Part shown: piece by piece, positions 6,637-10,805 of the stretch | How positions within the stretch are numbered: position 1 is the stretch's first letter | Layout: each line of letters begins with the position of its first letter | NCBI GenBank assembly: GCA_002284615.2 | Contig: MU070245.1 | Location: 75,557 to 86,361, forward strand | DNA from: Dunaliella salina | Lineage: Eukaryota; Chlorophyta; Chlorophyceae; Chlamydomonadales; Dunaliellaceae | Direction of reading: 5' to 3' | Length of the DNA stretch: 10,805 nucleotides | Position numbers and translations under genes: made by a program | Notes under the pieces: model-generated | The model's database searches: none | What the model saw: the letters and a program-made list of their open reading frames with translations, nothing else | Told to the model about the DNA's origin: nothing

Positions 6637-6664
6637 AGGGGACTTACTGATCAGTAAGTCCCCT
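6637..6664. repeat. Perfect 28-bp palindrome
   Basis: AGGGGACTTACTGA followed directly by its exact reverse complement, centred at 6650/6651 on TGATCA, with no spacer. A 10-bp palindrome (CCTCATGAGG, 6630-6639) overlaps its left edge. The role is unknown. Confidence 0.95.
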
Positions 6665-6759
6665 TGCACATTTCGGCAATAAAACCTCAATTTTTCAGTA
6701 ATCTTCAACTGATCTTCCCACTAGTCCAGTAGCCATCACATTGACTGACAGCTTGTTCC

Positions 6760-6836
6760 TTACAAACCTTTGCCACTCATCTTGATCACGGTTGGAGCAC
6801 ACCTCCATGACGATAGGAGGTCCGAGCTTAGTTACA
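6760..6836 (-). promoter_or_regulatory. Possible polyadenylation signals (TGTAA) of the TMEM97-like gene
   Basis: TGTAA occurs on the minus strand at 6836-6832 and 6764-6760, about 100 and 170 bases after the stop. TGTAA is the usual signal in green algae; it is short and may be chance. An AATAAA also lies far downstream on this strand at 6201-6196. Confidence 0.25.
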
Positions 6837-6932
6837 GTACCATAGCAACTCGTCAAACAAATGCAAAGTCAACAAGTCAAAGCAGGCTTTGTACAAGAAA
6901 AGAAGCCTGAAACAGGACACTGCTTCCGAGTT

Positions 6933-7154
6933 TCAAATCATCTTTGACTGTAACTTGGCTTGCAGATTATCTGGGTACGGCCGTGCCGCCATTCGAATGG
7001 TCAGGATCAAGGGTAGCAACAGCCATGGTGAGTACACCAAGGCAGCCATGACCTTCGGTGCACTTTCGTGGAACAGAAACTCCGTTAAAATGGGCACCAG
7101 AGTGGTGGTCACATGTGAGCCATAAACGATGGCAGGGATGCGCACCCAGCTCCG
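6933..7154 (-). CDS. TMEM97: TMEM97-like exon 4 (TM3, TM4 and tail)
   Basis: Acceptor TTCTTGTGCAG|CGG, stop TGA at 6935-6933, 73 codons. It begins RSWVRIPAIVYGSHVTTTLV and continues through FLFHESAPKVMAALVYSPW to RMAARPYPDN. WVR-PAI-Y, TTTLVPIL and the FLF turn match the human TM3 region. The tail ends KLQSKMI, not a canonical KKxx ER-retrieval signal, whereas animal TMEM97 ends in a lysine cluster. Confidence 0.85.
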   Translation of the reverse strand, partial: RSWVRIPAIVYGSHVTTTLVPILTEFLFHESAPKVMAALVYSPWLLLPLILTIRMAARPYPDNLQAKLQSKMI

Positions 7155-10100
7155 CTGCACAAGAATGACACAAGTACACCAGCATCTGAGGAGGGTTTGG
7201 ACTTTCAACTTCAGTGCCCAATCCAATGCACCCTATGTGCCTTTGTGCCTTCCATCTTTTACATTTTTGGTTGCAATCCTGCCACAAAAGCAATTTCGAG
7301 GGACATCATGGTTCTACGTATGTGCACCTTCAATTTCATGTGTGACCACCCCCCCCCCCCCCCCCCTTCGCGTGTCCACAAACCTACGTGTGAATGCTCA
7401 GACATGCATGCACACTCTTGCACCCATAAATGATGTGCAGGCCATCATGCTTGATAGAATGAGTCATTGTCACAAGAATGGGGACATGCATTTGTCAATC
7501 CTTCTAATTATTACCATCACACGCACTGAAGCTTGCAGTCATTTCTGAGTTATCTGTGTTGGAACGATCGGTTACCACCGATCGGACATAGGGACCGTCT
7601 CTTTGACATGCGTTACATTCTCACATAGAGCTAAGGAACAGTGGACGCTCTTGTAATCACGCAGGCTGGCTAACTACCGTCACAAGCGCACTCTATTGAA
7701 TCGACACAAATGGGGACTACCCCCTCCAAATCAGACCATCTCGCATGCAGGATTTGATACGCAGGACTAATTCAATACGAAGGTTATGCCATCAGATCTC
7801 AAAGGTGCCCTGGCCCTTTGATTAATATTATGGAAAATCAGAACGCTCATGCGCACTACCCGTCCAAATTGGTCCATCGGCCACAGGACGTTTGGGACGG
7901 AGAATTGCCTCGTGATTGATTCTTTATCAAGATTATGATATCAGAATTACCCTGCACGGTTGAAACGGAGCTTTGCACATCCTAGCTCAGCAGGGCCAGG
8001 GTGCAGCAGCTCAAGGAGTGGTCCTGCTGAACCTGCCTGTTTTTGCCTTTAGGTAACTGCTTGCACAGCCTCAGACCCTGTCTATTGGTACTGATACGCA
8101 TTCTTGGATTAACAAATTCCAATCATCCTGTTACATTCCTCCCATGTAGCGACCGATTGTTCCCCTCAGCAGCGCTAACATGTTTTTGCATTGCTTGCCC
8201 ATGTGGTAGGAAATCCACTAAAATGCGCAGCAGAGGTCACTACACAGGGGTCATCACACTCTGTCCAGATAGCTAAGTAGCGTCGAATTTGTGGCTTCTT
8301 CCACATATATTCCACAAATTGAAATTCCTACACAAGGGTTGGGTTGTGGCGGGGTTGCACGAAGTGGAATGGGGTTTCGAAGACATGAGCCCCGCAGCTG
8401 TTGGATGCACTAAACAGAGGACCCTAAGCTCATTTTCTTACCTGGTACATGAATGCATACACGAAGACCAAGAAAGTAGGGAGCTGTAGCAGGCACTCGC
8501 ACACGACCAAGGCTACAAACCAAGTAGGGTTTGCTTGGACCTGAGCAAACATGGTGCAGAGTGCAGGAGGGATGAGACCGTAAACCATTCATTCATCAAT
8601 GTTCACACATCTGAGGGTCATCATTCATCCATCAATGCAGGGAGGTGCAGGGTGCAGGAAGGATGAGATCGTAATCCAGTCATTCATCAATCTCACACAT
8701 GTAAAGGCCATCCATACCTCCATCAATGCAGGGATGTGCAGGGTTCAGGAAGGACGAGATCGTAATCCAGTCATTCATCAATCTCACACATGTAAAGGCC
8801 ATCCATACCTCCATCAATGCAGGGATGTGCAGGGTGCAGGAAGGATGAGATCGTAATCCAGCTATTCATAATGCTCATACATCTGGAGGTCATCCACTCA
8901 TGCATCAATGCAGGGAGTTTCACATCACTGCTAAAGTCGCTTTCCTTGCCCGGCTGCTCCCTGCTTGCACTGAAGCAGGGAGTGCTTCCATGAGTTTCCC
9001 TGAAACTCAGATTCTGGATTGATTGTTTAAGTCAACCCTGTCTCAATCCCCCCAGTCTTGGATCGGAATCCAGGGAAATCCAGGGACAAGTGCTTCCCTG
9101 CTCCCCCCTTGCTCATGTAGCCTCTTTTGTCCTCGGCGCGTGAGGACCACAGCCACGCCTTTCCAACTTGCAAACAAAGTGCTGTGCAATGTAGGACAGA
9201 CTGAATTGTGTTACGAATAAAGTTTCCGCTTCACTGCCAGGTCTGAAGCGCATTGAGGATCTGTGGGGCTTTGCCCTGCCAGTCACTTACCCCACACTTG
9301 CGTCCAGAGTAAAAGACAACACGGTTCATACAACGCTGCTCACTTACTCCCAGAAAATTGTGATGGGTGCAAAAAGATGACCCTAGCCTGCCAGTCCAAA
9401 GCATCAAATTTGTTTCAGCCAAGCTGCCCTCGCAGGCAGGCACAGCTTTTTAACCCTACCCTTGCCCACCAGCATTGAAAGCCAATTGGATTTTCTTTGG
9501 TTCAACCATCTCTTCAAGAGCTTCTGATTCTTCTTGTGCATCTAAAGGCTTTTCCTTCCCTCGCCCACCAGGTGATCCGAGTTGACCCTAGCATGCCAGT
9601 CCATGGCATCAGTAGCCCAGGTGGGGAAAGCCTCCCTAGGGACCTGCAATCAAAACAACAACAAGCTTCAACCTCTCTTAAATGGACTTATTTTCTTGTA
9701 CGAACAGGCTGGCAGTTGTTTGTTTTGACAGGAGGCCACTTTCTTTTCCTGAACCCTGTAACCTGTGACCCAATGACCTGCTCAAATGTTGCAGCGAGTT
9801 CTGCGCGCACATAGCCATCATGCACAAGTCCGAGAGAAATAAGAGGCATCATAGATCCCAAGGTTGAGGACAAGCAGAGCCAGGTAGGTAAGAATGCTGA
9901 GCAAACAAAGCGAGGCATATGAAGCGCGCAGAAGCAGGTAGCACAGGGCGAACCACAATTGAGTAAGGCAGCGCTGAAATGCGATGCACACAAGGGCAGG
10001 CAGCTCACAGCAGAAACTGTGGCTGCAGCTTTGAGAGAAGGAGCCATTTATGCTGAGTAGCAGGCCAGCTCATCCTGTACACTGGATTCATAATGATCAG

Positions 10101-10579
10101 TATTACATCGCTCAGCGCTCCTAGCCCAAAAAGGCTGTAAAACAAAAAGCAAGTGTAAGTCGCGCTCATGTATGGTGGGCTGTGAGTGAATCAGTGCTAA
10201 TTCAGTATAGCGCATTTCCAGAGCAGCAGCACCAGAATCGACGTTGATACCAATGGTATTTTGGCGGTGATAAGCATTTCCAAAAAGCACTGACGATGGA
10301 ATGCGCCCCACACAGCCTGGTAATTTCAAAAAATGCAGCTCAGCAGGCAATTTCAGCCAGAGTCAAACAGCATGGTCGATACCAAAAAGCACTCACAATG
10401 GACTGTGAATCAAAGAGCATGGTGATGGGGACGTGGCTGAAGAAGTAGAGCACATACACCAAGTCAAACGGGCGGCGCAGCAGGGATGGGGGCCTCGTGT
10501 TCCTTGGGAAAGCCTTGGAGACTGTGTCCTTGGTCGACTGCCAAAGAGGAGATTGGTCAGGGTATGGGTACAGGGCCAT
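6933..10579 (-). CDS. TMEM97: TMEM97/sigma-2 receptor-like EXPERA-domain membrane protein, four exons
   Basis: The spliced reading is exon 1 (10579-10397), exon 2 (9643-9569), exon 3 (8540-8442) and exon 4 (7154-6933), 61+25+33+73 = 192 residues; human TMEM97 has 176. All introns are GT-AG and phase 0. It shows four hydrophobic segments (about residues 38-56, 94-116, 123-148, 158-174). Family-specific residues are FFSHVPITMLFDSQ in TM1, VPRE and DHL in the loop, NPTWF then CECLLQLP in TM2, and WVRIPAIVYGSH then TTTLVPIL in TM3. Asp57 and Glu101 correspond to human Asp29 and Glu73, which line the ligand pocket. In animals the protein sits in the ER, binds sterols and affects cholesterol trafficking; an ER sterol-related role here is inference. 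The 5' end is uncertain: the frame stays open upstream to the window edge. Neighbouring repeats lie only in introns. Confidence 0.85.
7349..7366. repeat. Homopolymer of 18 C
   Basis: A simple C run inside intron 3 (G run on the gene's strand). Its length is likely to vary between individuals or sequencing runs. Confidence 0.9.
7565..7584. repeat. 8-bp perfect hairpin with TACC loop
   Basis: CGATCGGT (7565-7572) and ACCGATCG (7577-7584). Intronic; function unknown. Confidence 0.8.
7715..7960. repeat. Diverged direct repeat, two units about 140 bp apart
   Basis: ACTACCC followed by TCCAAAT and CCATC occurs at about 7717 and again at 7856. Both are followed by GATT/GGTT-ATG-ATCAGA and CCCTG in the same order. 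Indels change the spacing, so this is an old duplication or two halves of a decayed repeat. Confidence 0.4.
8442..8540 (-). CDS. TMEM97: TMEM97-like exon 3 (TM2)
   Basis: 33 codons, acceptor TTTGCTCAG|GTC, donor CAG|GTAAGA. It encodes VQANPTWFVALVVCECLLQL then PTFLVFVYAFMYQ. The NPTWF, CE and QLP residues match the human PPAWF, CE and QLP; this Glu is the second pocket acid. Confidence 0.85.
8554..8917. repeat. Tandem array, four units of 91 bp
   Basis: Phase markers such as GTAATCCAG recur at 8671, 8762 and 8853, with a diverged match at 8580, so the period is exactly 91 bp. The array spans 364 bp, exactly four units. The middle two units are nearly identical and the outer ones more diverged, as expected for growth from the inside by unequal exchange. 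On the minus strand each unit carries a C/T-rich run resembling a splice polypyrimidine tract. Confidence 0.9.
8957..9009. repeat. Two adjacent hairpins in intron 2
   Basis: CTCCCTGCTT (8957-8966) pairs with AAGCAGGGAG (8973-8982), loop GCACTG. TGAGTTTC (8991-8998) pairs with GAAACTCA (9002-9009), loop CCT. Both stems are perfect. They sit 40 bp beyond the end of the 91-bp array. Confidence 0.8.
9569..9643 (-). CDS. TMEM97: TMEM97-like exon 2
   Basis: 25 codons between acceptor TTGATTGCAG|GTC and donor CTG|GTGGGC. The translation is VPREAFPTW, then AMDWHARV and NSDHL. It aligns without gaps to the human loop LPRELYP ... LLKWYAKEF ... DPL. It joins exon 1 as SQSI-VPRE and exon 3 as SDHL-VQANPTWF, giving the family's exact spacing. 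Confidence 0.8.
9644..10396 (-). other. Intron 1
   Basis: 753 bp, from GTGAGT to TTTTGATTGCAG. It contains open stretches (10350-10048, 10047-9688) with no recognisable protein; I treat these as chance. Confidence 0.75.
10397..10579 (-). CDS. TMEM97: TMEM97-like exon 1 (5' limit uncertain)
   Basis: The donor is ATT|GTGAGT at 10397/10396. It encodes a 36-residue leader (PYPDQ ... LLRRP) and then TM1 with SHVPIT and the pocket Asp. ATG at 10579 is the nearest in-frame start, but the same ATGGCC is repeated in every upstream tandem unit. A pyrimidine-rich stretch ending CTTTGGCAG (about 10538) could instead be a splice acceptor. No in-frame ATG lies between 10577 and TM1. Confidence 0.75.
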
Positions 10580-10805
10580 GCGCACAGCCAGGATGGCGGG
10601 CATGACAAGGTACCTGGGAAGTGATGCGGCAGCATGGAGAATAAAGATGAGGGCCATGGGCAGAGCCAGGATGGCGGGCAGGTGAAGGTACCTGGGAAAT
10701 GATGCGGCAGCATGGAGTAGAGACAGATGAGGAGGGCCATGCGCACAGCCAGAGGATGAGGAGAGCCATGAGCAGATGAGGAGGGCCATGCGCACAGCCA
10801 GAGGA
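10573..10805. repeat. Tandem repeat of about 78 bp, runs off the window
   Basis: GGGCCATG starts units at 10573, 10651 (78 bp), 10734 (83 bp) and 10783 (49 bp), each with GC-CAGCCAG after it; a shortened GAGCCATG copy lies at 10763. On the minus strand two units stay in frame with exon 1 and encode hydrophobic peptide: PRYL, then PAILA, then MAL. The later units shift phase. Confidence 0.85.

Larger units (their letters stand above)
5836..6932. other. Region downstream of the TMEM97-like gene, no gene seen
   Basis: No frame has protein-like character. It should include the 3' UTR of the minus-strand gene that stops at 6933. A 28-bp palindrome is listed separately. Confidence 0.5.
7155..8441 (-). 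other. Intron 3
   Basis: 1287 bp, from GTAAGA to TTCTTGTGCAG. It contains an 18-C run (7349-7366), a CGATCGGT hairpin (7565-7584) and a diverged direct repeat (7715-7960). No coding sequence recognised. Confidence 0.75.
8541..9568 (-). other. Intron 2
   Basis: 1028 bp, from GTGGGC to TTTGCTCAG. It holds the 91-bp tandem array (8554-8917) and two small hairpins (8957-9009). The remainder has no recognisable feature. Confidence 0.75.

Noticed and set aside
7129..7548. Plus-strand 139-codon open frame with a proline run
   Set aside because: The prolines come from the C homopolymer, and the frame overlaps exon 4 and intron 3 antisense.
8410..8592. Minus-strand open frame of 60 codons across exon 3
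   Set aside because: It is an out-of-frame shadow; the frame giving CECLLQLP with proper splice sites is the coding one.
8554..8917. Regular repeats that could be taken for a CRISPR array
   Set aside because: Units are contiguous 91-bp tandem copies without unique spacers, and the DNA is eukaryotic.
9688..10350. Two open stretches on the minus strand within intron 1 (119 and 100 codons)
   Set aside because: They show no family resemblance, and confident splice sites of the TMEM97-like gene bracket them.

Overview
This is eukaryotic nuclear DNA. The right third carries a spliced gene with three GT-AG introns (0.75 to 1.3 kb). The left half is a pile-up of decayed non-LTR (LINE-type) retrotransposon copies. 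The element style resembles ones I associate with green algae, but that is only a weak hint; nothing here fixes the species.

Positions 1-5835 hold at least seven fragments of one retrotransposon superfamily, on both strands. I number them copy 1 (1-962, +), copy 2 (963-1503, +), copy 3 (1505-1950, -), copy 4 (2237-2620, -), copy 5 (3691-3840, -), copy 6 (4062-5660, +) and copy 7 (5786-5835, +). Where coding sequence survives it shows a C-x2-C-x7-H-x4-C zinc finger, then a PD-(D/E)xK restriction-like endonuclease (RPD ... ELK/EVK), then a C-terminal PPDPH just before the stop. The 3' ends carry a stem-loop followed at once by a pyrimidine-rich tail. Copy 1 is open from the window edge to its stop. 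Copy 6 is chimeric: a piece resembling a PCIF1-type adenine methyltransferase (with a -1 frameshift) lies between a segment normally next to the finger and the finger itself. Between copies 4 and 5 (2621-3690) there are no genes, only three foldback inverted repeats.

Positions 5836-6932 have no gene; they contain a perfect 28-bp palindrome.

From 6933 to at least 10579 on the minus strand I reconstruct a four-exon gene for a TMEM97/sigma-2-receptor (EXPERA-domain) membrane protein, about 192 residues from the nearest in-frame ATG. All three introns are phase 0. The residues matching the two acidic ligand-pocket positions of human TMEM97 (Asp29, Glu73) are present. Intron 2 contains exactly four 91-bp tandem units ending 13 bp from the exon 3 splice acceptor. 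Intron 3 has an 18-C run and an old diverged direct repeat. Upstream of exon 1 the frame stays open to the window edge through a roughly 78-bp tandem repeat. Its translation resembles the last transmembrane segment and PYPD tail of the same gene, so a second TMEM97-like unit may lie to the right or be fused in frame.
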